NCBI GenBank assembly: GCA_037893245.1
Contig: JBAIAA010000311.1
Coordinates: 372,001-436,000 of the forward strand
Direction of reading: 5' to 3'
Source: Crossaster papposus
Taxonomy: Eukaryota > Echinodermata > Asteroidea > Velatida > Solasteridae
Length of the DNA stretch: 64,000 nt
The position numbers and the translations under genes were made by a program. The notes below the pieces were generated by a model. It was not told the DNA's origin. It saw only the letters and a program-made list of their open reading frames with translations, and made no database searches. This document shows positions 1-10,876 of this stretch, one piece after another; position 1 is the first letter of the stretch, and each line of letters opens with the position of its first letter.

Positions 1-81
1 CTTTTGCTGAATGTCTAGAATCATTTCTTAATAATTCGGTAGTAAATATTTTCGATATCTGCAAATGGTGTATAATGCACT
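1..81. mobile_element. piggyBac-type MITE, right end only
   Basis: This is the terminal segment of a TTAA-type MITE cut by the window edge. It closely matches the right end of the complete copy at 6814-7193: both share the stretch from TAATAATTCGGTAG to CAAATGGTGTAT. It stops at base 81 and is followed by TTAA at 82-85. The last 10 bases differ from the complete copy (ATAATGCACT instead of ATCCTACCT), so it is a related subfamily. The other end and any internal coding lie outside the window. Confidence 0.6.
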
Positions 82-127
82 TTAATTCCTAAACAAATTA
101 TCTATGTTTAAATTTTCGACTTGACAA

Positions 128-927
128 TTAGACTAGGAGCACGGACCAAAAAAAAAAGTGGGTGCTCAACTCTCACTACATCTAAGGTTCGATTGCTTTA
201 TCTGGTGGAATAGACCTAGTAGAACATCTCTAGGTAGTATGTGGACTCAAATTGTGGTATAAATTTAGCGCTGCTATCAAAAAATATTACAAAAAAATTA
301 ATTTGATAAAAAATAATTAAAAAAAAACAAATTTAAGATAACGGTTTGACACAATGAAAGCATATAAACATCACTTTTGTTCATGCAAATGATGCTGTTT
401 AATGAGTTCATGACTCAAATGTTCCTCATTGGCTAAAAAATAATAATTATGGTCTAAGGAGACAAAGGGGCGTGGCCACGCCCCTTTAAAAGATAACCTT
501 TAAAAAAAAAATTAAAAAAAAATATTGGGAAGTAGCCTCGTACAATTTTTCTTTTTTCTTATTTCAAAATTATTTCACATTTTAGTATGTACTTTATAAA
601 AATGAAATGTAAAAAATATTTAAATGATAGTTGTGATAATTTATATAAGATATTAAGATATATAAAAAATAAAATGCTTCATTTTCTTTTTTTTATATGA
701 ATATGACTAGACTGTTTACTAACAATTGGTGCCAAATTAAGAACAATGCCAACTTTTTACCCTCAAAAGTTTTTCTTAAAAAATGATACCACAATTTGAA
801 GCCACATACTACCTAGCAGTGTTCAGTAGGGTATGTTCTTCCATATTGTGAAGTCAAACCTTGGATGTAGAAGGTGTTGAGCAAAATTCTTATTTACAGG
901 GCTTTCACAACTTTGCTCCTAGTCTAA
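128..927. mobile_element. Long-TIR (fold-back) non-autonomous DNA transposon
   Basis: The two ends are imperfect inverted copies of each other over roughly 150 bp. The left arm starts TTAGACTAGGAGCA and continues through CTAGGTAGTATGTGG to AAATTGTGGTAT. The right arm reads the same blocks in reverse and ends TGCTCCTAGTCTAA. The middle (about 290-760) is AT-rich with no reading frame. No clear target duplication was found; weak inverted similarity continues a few bases outside both ends, so the true boundary may lie slightly further out. Superfamily not assigned. Confidence 0.6.
464..487. repeat. 24-bp perfect loopless palindrome
   Basis: AAAGGGGCGTGG followed directly by its reverse complement CCACGCCCCTTT. 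It is a GC-rich island in the AT-rich middle of the 128-927 element, near its centre. GGGGCGTGGC also resembles GC-box/KLF-type binding motifs. Function unknown. Confidence 0.7.
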
Positions 928-1542
928 ATTTGTTATCGAGTAAATAGGTATGTGCTAGAGTTAGGGGACCACTGCGCCCCGATGTAAACCACGGGGTTTT
1001 CTCGAGAACGGTAAAACATGAGGTTGGTTTCTTTTCAACCAGACATTTGAAATAGGATAAGTAAACAATCCAAAACATGAGATTTTCGAGGATTCCAAGA
1101 GTGCCCCTTTATATTAGGTCTTCGCAGGAAGACGCTCGCCGTCTGGGCTTGTCATAATTATGCTGGCCGCATGATATGCTGGCCGTGCCAACATCTCTTG
1201 TGCACTCGCGTTGACGTTTGTATAATGTGCAGGCTAAACCCCTCTAATAATTCTTGACTTCAGTAATGTCCCCCCCACATTTGAAATGGGATTGACGCCC
1301 CTGACGATGAGCCACACCAAATCCCCTCAATCAATTGTCAGATCATCCACTGCATGGAGTTAGAAATAGTTCGCTCATGTGCTTTCTCCACTTGTATGAA
1401 GTCATCAGAGCATGCGTGATACTTTTGTAATATTTCCCACGTTTCTTGAGGCAGTTCCCACTACAAGATACATCCGCGATTCAGGAAACTACACGTTCAA
1501 TAGTTGGCGTCCGATGACAACTCTGAACGTCACTCACATCTA
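928..1542. other. Non-repetitive stretch, no gene seen
   Basis: No reading frame, RNA gene or clear repeat is visible apart from a short near-duplication of ATGCTGGCCG at about 1160-1190. A short C run lies near 1270. The small frame at 1412-1609 runs into the ATTGGTT repeats and is not credible. Confidence 0.5.
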
Positions 1543-2634
1543 CACTCTAAAAACAGATTGGTTGAAAATAACCAATATATTGGTCGATTTCAACCAATCC
1601 AGTTGGTAGATATGTGGATAACCAAAATATTGGTTAAAATAACCAATATGACATTGGTTACCTATTTAACCAATCCATATTGGTTATAAAACCAACCAAT
1701 GCAATGTTGGTTAATTTAACCAATCCACAATGGTAGGACTCCAACCAATTTGTATTGGTTACCACGTAACCAATCCATATTGGTTATAGCACTAACCATA
1801 CATAATGGTAGGGCTGCAATCAATTCATATTGGTTAACACGCAACCAATTGCATTGGTTATAACAAATGCAAAAATACATTATTGGTTAATTCAACCAAT
1901 TTATAATGGTTAGGCTACAACCAATACTATTGGTTGTTTTTATGTATTGGTTCCTACGTGGACAAATTACGTAATTAAATAATACCAATGGAATTAACTT
2001 ATTACACACTGCAAATACACATAAATACAATAATAACCTATTACCTACTGAACACTTACTACAAACTTAGCTACTGCCGTTGTTAGTTTTATAGTTCGCT
2101 TTTTTTGTCCACGACGAAGTCACAGCTAGTTTTTTATGAATAATGTCAAAATTTGAATACAAAGGAAATGTAATGTGAATTGTTCACTATGTTTGTACAA
2201 AAATCTAAATTCAATCATGGAATCGTTTGAATAATTACATATTAAGGCCAAAAAAGTGCATTTTGGACTAAATACTACAATTTAACATCGACTATTGTCA
2301 AAACAAATGTTCTCACTTCTGATTGGTCAGTTGCTGTTTACAAGCTCAACCAATATGACTGGTTGAAGGCCAACCAATCTATTGGTTATGAATAACCAAT
2401 AGATTGGTTAATACCTTGGTTTCAAGCTCAACCAATATGACTGGTTGAAGGACAACCAACATATTGGTTATTAATGACCAATAGATTGGTTGATACCTTA
2501 GTTGCAAGCTCAACCAATATAACTGGTTGAAGGACAACCAATATATTGGTTATGAATAACCAATAGATTGGTTAATACAATTGGTTACAAGCTCAACCAA
2601 TATGACTGGTTGAAGGACAACCAACATATTGGTT
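1543..2634. mobile_element. CACT-ended MITE, ATTGGTT-repeat version (right end lost)
   Basis: The left end is TA + CACTCTAAAAAC, as in the copy at 5564-5723 and like the copy at 3820-4607. Both flanks (about 1555-1960 and 2345-2634) are packed with AACCAAT/ATTGGTT in both orientations. The core (about 1960-2330) holds no reading frame. It matches the reverse complement of the core at about 4040-4380, for example the motif AACATCGACTATTGT and a stretch with GTCCACGACGA. The right terminus is missing; the repeat field stops where the following minisatellite region begins. CACT termini with TA flanks suggest the CMC (CACTA/Mirage/Chapaev) group, tentatively. Confidence 0.6.
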
Positions 2635-2693
2635 CGCGACAAAAAAATTCACGACTTGCATGCATGTCATGAATAAAAAGTCGTGAACGAATT

Positions 2694-3044
2694 GTGTGAT
2701 GTCGTAAATGCAGTATGTGATGTCGTAAATGCAGTATGTGATGTCGTAAATGCAATATGTGATGTCGTAAATAAGTATGTGATGTCGTACATAAAAGTTT
2801 GTGATGTCGTGAATTTAATATGTGATGTCGTAAATAGAAAATTGTGATGTCGTAAACAAATATGTGATGTCATTAAAAAACATATGTGATGTCGTAAAAA
2901 AATATGTGATGTCGTAAACAAAACATATGTGATGTCGTAAACAAAAGTGTGATGTCGTAAAAAAAATGTGTGATGTCGTAAAAAAATATGTGATGTCGTA
3001 AACAAAATTATGTGATGTCGTAAAACAGTATGTGATGTCGTAAA
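2694..3044. repeat. Minisatellite, TGTGATGTCGTAAA units
   Basis: About 18 head-to-tail copies of TGTGATGTCGTAAA separated by 2-8 variable A-rich bases. Read on the minus strand it gives a 158-residue frame rich in FTTSH repeats, a by-product of the repeat. It directly follows the truncated end of the preceding element, with an inverted ATTCACGACTT / AAGTCGTGAAC just before it. Confidence 0.85.
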
Positions 3045-3325
3045 TGAAATTCGCGTCTTTGATGTCCCTTCAGTATACCACATATCGGAATGCACCGTAA
3101 ACACGTGTACACGTACGTAGCACACTCTGTACAAGTTGAACAAGGAGTTTTTTTTATAGATTGTAAACTAGTAAATAAACAGCCCAAGAACCCAGTTTAT
3201 AAATAAACTCTTTTCCGAAATTCAGGAAAAAATACTCGCATCTCTCCAAGGGAATTGGGACCCGCATCAAATTAGAGCTTATTTCCTCATCTTTCAATCT
3301 GTTCTTTAAATTTTTAGAGAGTGGT

Positions 3326-3345
3326 GGGGGGGGGGGGGGGGGGGG
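3326..3345 (+). repeat. Poly-G run (20 G)
   Basis: Uninterrupted G homopolymer three bases before the TTAA of the MITE at 3353. It could form G-quadruplexes and is prone to length error in sequencing. Confidence 0.9.
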
Positions 3346-3352
3346 TGGTTAA

Positions 3353-3588
3353 CCAGTTCGCGCCGGGATTATTTTAACATCGCCGAGCCGACGGGCGGGA
3401 TTATTTTTAACGAAACTCGATCCGAAGCGTGTTCAGGCTGATAGTGCCGAGAAGCACACCCACGCATTTCCGGCCTTGCGCGCTGCTGACATACATTTCC
3501 GAACTTGAACTTGGCGTGTTTAAATGCGTCATCCGTTTTCAATTTGGGGGAATTTTTGCGTTTATATTCGTCATCCGGCGCGAACTGG
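3353..3588 (+). mobile_element. TTAA-flanked MITE (CCAGTTCGCG family), copy A
   Basis: Terminal inverted repeat CCAGTTCGCGCCGG at the left and CCGGCGCGAACTGG at the right, flanked by TTAA on both sides (3349-3352 and 3589-3592). About 236 bp and no coding capacity. TTAA duplication and short TIRs fit a piggyBac-type non-autonomous element; Kolobok also uses TTAA. Three further copies are in this window. Confidence 0.85.
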
Positions 3589-3819
3589 TTAACAGATGAC
3601 TGGTTGGAGAAATGTCCATGATCGTCCGGTGTCGTATTATTTGCCTTTTTGAAAAATTATGCCTGCGCTTCATTGCAAAACAAATCATGTTTTCAGAGCC
3701 CAAATTCATTCAAATTTTACAGAATTCTCGGAGAGCCTATTTTGTGACAACGGTCGGGCGGGCTGAAGCTAGCTGCGAAATCATGTTGACTCGAGATAGT
3801 ATTCACGTTTACCTACGTA

Positions 3820-4607
3820 CACTGCAAAAACTGTGGTGTTAAAATTTTAACACCAATGTTTTTTAAATCTTTTGGAATGAAAATTGGTGTTAAAATGAAG
3901 TAAAATGATTCTTGAAGTATCAGTTTCAAATCAAGTACTGGTGTTACGTACTTTTGGTGTTAAATTTGACCTAGTGCGCATGCGTGTGTGAAATAAAGCC
4001 CTCTGATTGGTCGATAAGGAATTATGGGATATGTTAACAATAGTCGATGTTAAATTGTTGTATTTAGTCCCAAAATTCATTTTTTTTACCATAATATGTA
4101 ATTATTTAAACGATTCCATGATTGAATTTTGATTTTTGTGCAAACATAGTTAAAAATTCGCGTTACATTTTATTCGTTTTCAAATTTTGACATTATTCAT
4201 AAAAACTAGTTGTGACATCGTCGTGGACAAAAAAGCGTAGTATAAAACTAACAACGGCAATAGCTATGTGTGTAGTACGTATTCAGTAGGAATAGGTTAT
4301 TATTGTATACATATTATGTGTAATAAGTCAGTTCTTGGTAATATTTCATTACGTAATTTGTCCATGCAGTTAATATGTACAAAATTATAGTGTTAAAACA
4401 GTACATCCTTTCGCTAGAATGACGAGCAAATGACGTGATATCCATGTTAAATTTTGCTATCAGAGTGTACACCAAAATTGGTGTTAAAAAAATTTGATTC
4501 CCAAACTGGTGTTATTCAACACCCAAATCCCTGCCCAAAATAAACACCAGGAAATAATCAAATGTTACACCATTGGTGTACAATTTAACACCACAGTTTT
4601 TGCAGTG
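3820..4607. mobile_element. CACT-ended MITE, TTAACACC-repeat version
   Basis: Complete 788-bp element. The left end CACTGCAAAAACTGTGGTG is matched by its reverse complement at the right end, and TA lies on both sides. Many GGTGTTAAA/TTTAACACC motifs fill the ends (about 3830-3980 and 4475-4607). The core (about 4040-4380) is the inverted homologue of the core at 1960-2330. No reading frame. The flanking GTAC on both sides could alternatively be a 4-bp target duplication, so the exact boundary is ambiguous by one or two bases. Confidence 0.8.
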
Positions 4608-5320
4608 TACAACCAATTAATCGTGCTAGTGCAAACTCGCACAGAATAATCCCAATCAAACCAAATGAGCGCTTTAAATCATCGCATTAAAGTGTCAACG
4701 ATTGGAAATTACCGCCGTAGAAATAATTATTGGCGTGGTTTTTGTTGTGTATGAGATTGGACACTGTTTCACTAGGTGCCGCGCGCGGCTAGCCACCATA
4801 CACGAGCCCAGGCGCCGCCAGGGCGCCGCTTAGTCCGCCGCTGCCCAACTAACAGTTTTCCCCGGCGGCGCGCTGACATTTTAAAGCTGCGGAAGTCAAA
4901 CACAAAACCACGGCTACGGTATTTGTAGACATGGCTTGAATAATAAAATAAGAACAGAAAACACACCTTCGGGTCTGTTTATTGGAAGGATTTTCCCGTA
5001 CGGGAAAGAGGTCGCTAATTTTATTGGTTTTGTTTTCACCATATGCTTATAGTGATATTTATAGTTTAATTCAACCTGAATGCAAAGCGAATCTTTGAAT
5101 TTTGTCGGATTTTTACAAGGGGCCGAAATGTTTAATTGTTGGTGGACACATAGGGTCAACCTGCATTACTTATAGTACCCGTCACTGACTCTTTGACTGA
5201 CTTAACTTGACCGTCACTTGTGGTTTTATAAAAGTATGGTTGAAGGTCGGAGTCGGGCACTGTCCACTCGTATGGTACGACCAAATGCATTCAAAGATTG
5301 CCACTAAATAAACATGTTAA
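4608..5320. other. Non-repetitive stretch with a GC-rich patch
   Basis: No gene identified. A GC-rich block at about 4775-4885 (GCCGCGCGCGGC, GGCGCCGCCAGGGCGCC) stands out from AT-rich surroundings and could be a small CpG island or a decayed element end. The small frames on the minus strand here show no recognisable domain. Confidence 0.4.
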
Positions 5321-5521
5321 CCAGTTCGCGACTGATGACGTATATAAACGCAAAGTTTCCCCCAGATTCAAAACGGATGACGCATAAACACGCCACGAGC
5401 AAGACCGGAAATGTGTGTCAGCAGCAAGCAAGGCCGGAATTGCGTGGGTGTACTTCCCGGTACTATCGGCCTGAACCCGCTTTGGATCGAGTTTCGTTAA
5501 AATAATCCCGACGCGAACTGG
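5321..5521 (-). mobile_element. TTAA-flanked MITE (CCAGTTCGCG family), copy B
   Basis: A shorter, reversed member (201 bp). CCAGTTCGCG begins just after TTAA at 5317-5320, and the right end CGCGAACTGG stops at 5521. The right flank reads TTTTAA instead of TTAA, probably small decay. The interior matches copies A, C and D in reverse, for example the AAACTCGATCC block. Confidence 0.8.
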
Positions 5522-5563
5522 TTTTAAGGACAATTTGCATGCTATGGCACCAAATGATTTCTA

Positions 5564-5723
5564 CACTCTAAAAACTGTGTTTAGCGATCCATTATAGTAA
5601 ACATGTTTAGAAACAATGTTCAATGGCTAAATACTATCCGTCCTCATGCTAAACATAATATGCAAGGGTCGTAAATTGATAGCAAAAAGTGTTCACTGGC
5701 TAAACACAGTTCTTGATGCAGTG
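5564..5723. mobile_element. CACT-ended MITE, GTTTAG version (short)
   Basis: A 160-bp element with TA on each side (5562-5563 and 5724-5725). It begins CACTCTAAAAACTGTGTTTAG (21 bases, with one interruption relative to the other end) and ends CTAAACACAG...GCAGTG. GTTTAG/CTAAAC motifs recur inside. The first twelve bases are the same as in the 1543 element, but the repeated motif differs from both other copies and there is no shared core. Confidence 0.7.
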
Positions 5724-5725
5724 TA

Positions 5726-6731
5726 GGCCGGTTTCTGGATTTAAATTAAGCTCAACACTAGTGTTGTGGTTATAATTCAGATGTTCCTGTCTTTTCATCC
5801 CGTTTTTTGCTGTCATTTCAACAGCAGATCCGGTAATCCTCTGGGAGATTGGGATGTTTCCGTTGAGACTTTGTGGTTTTCTAACCCAGTCGTCTCCCGT
5901 GAACGTGGGACTCGAATCGCCACATTATCTGTGTAGTGGACTATAGTAAGAACGCATTATCCAACATCACATTATTATTTGCATGTTTCATTCGGGATTT
6001 ATGTTGTTCACACTGAGTGAACAACTGCACGCTATTGGGAGAATGAACGGACTCAAAAAAGGTGATAAAAACTGGTCGAGGAGGAAATTGAGAGTTATGC
6101 TCGACCTGTCCGATCGAGAGAAAACAAATGGATAAATAAGGCGATAGTTTTTAAAATTTGCAAAACAGTGTTTACCGCAATCAATGAAATTCCCTTGATT
6201 GTTTAATTTATATTTGACAACATAATAATTTATTCATTTTGTAACAACTTATATGCGACCCCTTCGCGTGAGCTGAAAAGATTTCAGCTTACATTTTTCG
6301 AATTTCTCCGGAGAATAAATTAGGAATCGAGGAAAGTCGTTAACCAATACAGCTCAGATGTGACGTGAATTAAAAAAAAAAAGAGGGGAAAATCTCTCCT
6401 CGCAAATCCGATTGCCGAGGGGGATCTTGTTTTATGTTTCGACTCGGGAATACATGAACGGGTGATTATTGGAAGTTTACGGGGCCGACACATGCTATAG
6501 CGTGTCACACGTGTCCATTCGCATGGCGTGTGTGTGTGTGTGCACCCAGCTTGCAATTAAGTGGCATAGCGTGTGAAGAACTGCCGGCTTACTAAGTATA
6601 ATTCCAAGAAGCCAGCGTATCATTAAAACAATCGCGAAATTCTATTAGCACCACGTGCTTATTCTATTTTATTGTTGATACATCAATAATTGTGCACTTG
6701 GAATAACCGGGAACACTTATTGTGCGAAGAG
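5726..6731. other. Non-repetitive stretch, no gene seen
   Basis: No reading frame with recognisable content. A short GT run lies at about 6525-6542. A segment at about 5900-5930 has a tRNA T-arm-like look but no matching D-arm or acceptor stem. Confidence 0.4.
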
Positions 6732-6732
6732 G

Positions 6733-6813
6733 AGTGTCGTGGCCGAGCGGTTAAGAGCTTGGTTTTCTGTTCCGCAGAGCGTGAGTTCGAGTCTAGGACA
6801 CGTGTGTCCTTAA
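6733..6813 (+). mobile_element. SINE head, tRNA-derived (5' part)
   Basis: Pol III internal promoter pieces are visible: a box A-like TGGCCGAGCGG near 6740 and a box B-like GTTCGAGTC near 6785. GTGTC at the start can pair with GACAC at about 6797-6801, as in a tRNA acceptor stem. The head resembles a Ser/Leu-type tRNA but is too degenerate to be a functional tRNA. The SINE is split by the MITE at 6814-7193 and continues at 7194. Confidence 0.75.
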
Positions 6814-7193
6814 AGGTAGGATACACCATTGGTAATTGCTTGAATTATCGTTAATGGGTAGATTAAGGGGATTGTATTTCATAGTAAATATCGTTTAACT
6901 GACCTGTCCGAAGTTTTACAATCATGGATGCAGAAAAAAGCACGAAAAACAGCGTTTGTTTTCAACCTGCGTCGAATAGTTATTCTTATGTTATCTTTGT
7001 TTTTTTCCCGATCGCCGTCCGGCGATCGCGAATTTTTCTTTATAAAATTATATTTTTCGGAATAATTACAGGATATTTAGCGCAATAATTTTTCTGGATG
7101 CCTAGAATCATCATTTACTTTCAAATGAGTAAGCTATTTATTAATAATTCGGTAGTAAATATTTTCGATATCTGCAAATGGTGTATCCTACCT
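6814..7193. mobile_element. piggyBac-type MITE nested inside the SINE
   Basis: A 380-bp element with perfect 17-bp terminal inverted repeats AGGTAGGATACACCATT, flanked on both sides by TTAA (6810-6813 and 7194-7197). Removing it and one TTAA restores GTGTCCTTAAGCAAGGCAATT, continuous SINE sequence. The interior is AT-rich with a small palindrome CGATCGCCGTCCGGCGATCG near 7010 and no coding. A related end lies at 1-81. Confidence 0.9.
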
Positions 7194-7463
7194 TTAAGCA
7201 AGGCAATTACTTCGTCCTTCGGATGGGACGTAAAGTTGTAGGTCCCGTGTGTTGTATAATTTATAATGTGTGTATATATCTTTCCCATTATAACATTATA
7301 AAATTGTATAATGCACGTAAAAGAACCCAGAACACTTATCGCTAAGAGAAGGGGTTTGCCCCGGTGTTCCTGGCTGACACAGCCTCTGTCTACGGGTTTC
7401 TTCAGGCTTACGAGCTACAGTGCCTTGAGCACTTTTGAAGGATCCTTGGTTTCATTACCAGAA

Positions 7464-7494
<31 letters not shown>
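7194..7494 (+). mobile_element. SINE body and tail (3' part)
   Basis: Continuation of the SINE: a conserved-looking segment from GCAAGGCAATTACTTCG through GGGACGTAAAG and AAGAACCCAG to AGAGAAGGGG, then a unique tail ending in (AAT)n at about 7467-7494. From memory this body is of a type common in marine invertebrate SINEs. I cannot name the family with confidence. Confidence 0.7.
7467..7494 (+). repeat. (AAT)n microsatellite at SINE tail
   Basis: About nine AAT units, the usual kind of simple repeat at a SINE 3' end. Confidence 0.9.
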
Positions 7495-7495
<1 letters not shown>

Positions 7496-7898
7496 GACGA
7501 TTTTAATATGGGCATTGAAATAGATCGAGGATCGCATGTGCTCTATAGTCGGGATTAAAATAGAAAACAAACATAATTGTGCAAACAAATTCTGTTTAGG
7601 TTTAGCCACGAGTGTAACTTGGATCAGTTTATCAAAACACCTACTAGAAAAGTTATAAGACATGTTTAGTTATGTGTGAGCGATTTGTTTAAGGAAGTGT
7701 ACAAGGAAGTGGCTAAAATCAGCCTCGCCACCATGGCGCGTGTGCGTTCTTTCACCAACCCCCGGCTAACTAGCTATTGCGTATTGCGCGCATATTTCGA
7801 AATATCTCGCGCGTTCTTCAACGTCTCGTCATGTATGAAACATTTTTTAAAAACGTGTATCTTACGTTGTAGAGGGACAACAGAGGTACGTACTATGG

Positions 7899-8617
7899 GG
7901 GGACGAAAAGTGGACATCTGCTTTTCTGCTGTCAGAATGGCAGAAAAGCAGATTTAACGTTTTTGTGAAAAGAATTTTTCGACTTTTTGACTTTTCTGCT
8001 ATCTAAAAAACAGATTGAACGTTTGGTGGAAAGCATTTTTCTACTTTTTAGCTTTTCTGGTACCTGAAAATTAGATTTTACTTTACCTCCTTAGGCTAGC
8101 GGACGAAAAGTGGACATGTGCTTTTCTCTTGCTCGATGAGCAGAAAATTCGATTGAACGTTTCGACTTTTTTATTTTCTGCCTTTATGTCACCTGAAAAG
8201 CAGATTTTACACAGGCGGCCAAAAAGTGGCCATCTGCTTTTCTGCTTCCAGAATAGCAGAAAAGCCGATCAAACGTTTGACAATAACTGTGTGGTTGACA
8301 ATTCTGCTTTTCGGAAACTTGAAAAGCAGATTTTACTAAAGCGGCCGAAAAGTGGCCATTTGCTTTTCTGCTTTCAGCAGAACATTTTGGTTACAACCAT
8401 TTTTGTCTGGCGGCCAAACACAATAGGTTCACCCTATAGATTTTGTAATGAAAGATTCCAACGTTTTCATGGAAGGCGGCAGCTGGCAAACGTGTGGTTT
8501 TTCATTGATATGCCGCCGGCAAAGCTTTGTGCTCGGGGCGGATCGATGACCGGGTTAGTCTTTGCCAAAGACCGCTCCATTCGACCCTAACGACACGATT
8601 TGTATTCGTATCAGCTC
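7899..8617. mobile_element. Fold-back element, left inverted arm
   Basis: This arm (about 720 bp) is repeated in reverse at 9903-10634 with very few differences. It is built from about five imperfect subunits of about 110 bp, each carrying AAAAGTGG followed by CTGCTTTTCTGC and a matching GCAGAAAAGCAG, so each subunit can also fold on itself. The 153-residue frame at 8129-8590 reads through the subrepeats and reappears in the other arm, so it is not evidence of a gene. Confidence 0.8.
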
Positions 8618-9902
8618 ACTTGACCAATGAGTCAGCGATTATGCGATTACGTCACGGAATTATACACGCAAGAGTCACGCGCGCAAGCACATGCAACACA
8701 ATTCTGTTCGGAATTTTTCGAGCGATTATGTCAGTTACCATTAGGACGTCTTGTAACCAAGACTAGCAATGGACTTGCTATGGACTTGCAAGGACTCGAA
8801 TACAACTCTGCGATGACACGAAAAGGAAATATAAAAATGTGGTTGGGCACCTCCGAGCAGCCGGATATTGGACTTGTAGGTGTGGTTGATTTTGTTTTCT
8901 ATAATACTTTGTTTTTACGACGATTGGAACCATAAAACGGCCATAAATATGGATGATAAATTCAAAATTGACTTTACAATATATTAAAACATGCATGGCT
9001 GTCTACATTTATTATTGAACTTTATTAAAGGAAATAGTCCAGTCAATTTACATTAAGACCCAGAATTAATTGCAATAGAAACCGTTCAAGCGTCAAATAA
9101 CTTTAAATATTAAATAAATAAAAAACCACGTGAACAATCTACTGTTTTCTATTGAGTGGAAGGTTGCTTTTTCAGGCACTTTTTAGAGATTAACATGTCC
9201 TCGAACAATTCGCCTGGTGACTTGCTTCGATCGACATGCCTGTGTAATTTAATGTTTAGGATTATTAACCAAATGTCTGAAACTTATAGGCCGTTTTAAA
9301 AACCCTATCCGGCTCCATCCTTGTTGCCATACTGCACGAAAAAGGTCCGATGCAGTCGAAGTCGGGGTTTGGGAAACGGCCCTAACAAATAAAAAGCATG
9401 TTAACGTTTGAAAACACTCCACTCCTTTTTGTTTTTCGTTGTTCTTTTACATAAACGTGTACACTACGTTATATATTAAGAGTAATAGGCCTACATGTTT
9501 TTAACTTGTTTACAACTCTGCAATAATGACGAAAAAAATGGAATTTTTTTTAAAGTCATAATTTCATTCACGGTCCGAGTCGCTACTGGCAGAGTAGATG
9601 ACTTTCCACCAAACAGCGCGCAAGAAAATACTCGGAGTACGCGGAAAAAATCAGTTTAGGAAGAAACTGGGGAAAAAAATTAAAGCCCGGGATAAGCTAT
9701 AAGCCTCACCTGCCTTTTCAACGGCCAACTATCCCGCTACTCACACTAAAGAATGAACGTTTTTTTAACGGCATAAAAGTCGTATAATTACGGTCTTATC
9801 GCGTCAGTCAAGCGGGTGCACGAAAAGTAAAACAAAGCCAATGTTACAGCCAATTCGTCAACCCGGTCATAGTCTTTGCCAAAGACCACTGCGTGATCGA
9901 GG
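8618..9902. other. Spacer of the fold-back element
   Basis: About 1.3 kb between the arms. There is no transposase-like reading frame, so the 7899-10634 element is non-autonomous or the spacer is trapped host DNA. A 98-bp MITE lies at 9287-9384. The right part (about 9855-9900) repeats ACCCGGTCAT and CTTTGCCAAAGACC from the arms. Confidence 0.6.
9287..9384. mobile_element. Small MITE (TAGGCCGTTT ends)
   Basis: About 98 bp. The left end reads TAGGCCGTTTTAAAAACCC and the right end reads GGGGTTTGGGAAACGGCCCTA, imperfect inverted repeats. It lies inside the spacer of the fold-back element. No coding. Confidence 0.55.
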
Positions 9903-10634
9903 GAGCTGATACGAATACAAATCGTGTCGTTAGGGTCGAATGGAGCGGTCTTTGGCAAAGACTAACCCGGTCATCGATCCGCCCCGAGCACAAAGCTTTG
10001 CCGGCGGCATATCAATGAAAAACCACACGTTTGCCAGCTGCCGCGTCGTCCAATAGACTTCCATGAAAACGTTGGAATCTTTCATTACAAAATCTATAGG
10101 GTGAACCTATTGTGTTTGGCCGCCAGACAAAAATGGTTGTAACCAAAATGTTCTGCTGAAAGCAGAAAAGCAAATGGCCACTTTTCGGCCGCTTTAGTAA
10201 AATCTGCTTTTCAAGTTTCCGAAAAGCAGAATTGTCAACCACACAGTTATTGTCAAACGTTTGATCGGCTTTTCTGCTATTCTGGAAGCAGAAAAGCAGA
10301 TGGCCACTTTTTGGCCGCCTGTGTAAAATCTGCTTTTCAGGTGACATAAAGGCAGAAAATAAAAAAGTCGAAACGTTCAATCGAATTTTCTGCTCATCGA
10401 GCAAGAGAAAAGCACATGTCCACTTTTCGTCCGCTAGCCTAAGGAGGTAAAGTAAAATCTAATTTTCAGGTACCAGAAAAGCTAAAAAGTAGAAAAAAGC
10501 TTTCCACCAAACGTTCAATCTGTTTTTTAGATAGCAGAAAAGTCGAAAAGTCGAAAAATTCTTTTCACAAAAACGTTAAATCTGCTTTTCTGCCATTCTG
10601 ACAGCAGAAAAGCAGATGTCCACTTTTCGTCCTC
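9903..10634. mobile_element. Fold-back element, right inverted arm
   Basis: Reverse copy of 7899-8617. The main difference is about 15 extra bases near 10045-10060 (GTCGTCCAATAGACT). Outside both ends lie similar TACGTAC stretches, a possible but palindromic and therefore ambiguous target duplication. Arm divergence is low, suggesting recent formation or gene conversion. Confidence 0.8.
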
Positions 10635-10876
10635 CATATACGTACGTACATTTAATATAAATCCTTGCTAACGCGACGTTGAAATGTCAGCTTTGAAAGG
10701 ATTGGTTCTACATAATAACAATTACAAAATGCTAAACATGACGTCGGGCGTTAAATGCATCGACTGCAGTCATAATTTAAATGTGCCAATATAAGGCACA
10801 TTTTAAATTAGACAATTCCAGTGGCTAAGATCGCGCAAACTCGCAGCCATGGTAACGAGGTTGGGCAGTGGCTTAT

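Noticed and set aside
2667-3143. 158-residue frame rich in FTTSH repeats
   Set aside because: By-product of the TGTGATGTCGTAAA minisatellite.
5895-5930. tRNA-like segment (T-arm-like GTGGGACTCGAATCGCCAC)
   Set aside because: No D-arm, anticodon arm or acceptor stem could be fitted around it.
7676-7957. 93-residue frame
   Set aside because: It enters the fold-back arm at its 3' end, has no domain, and has ordinary intergenic composition.
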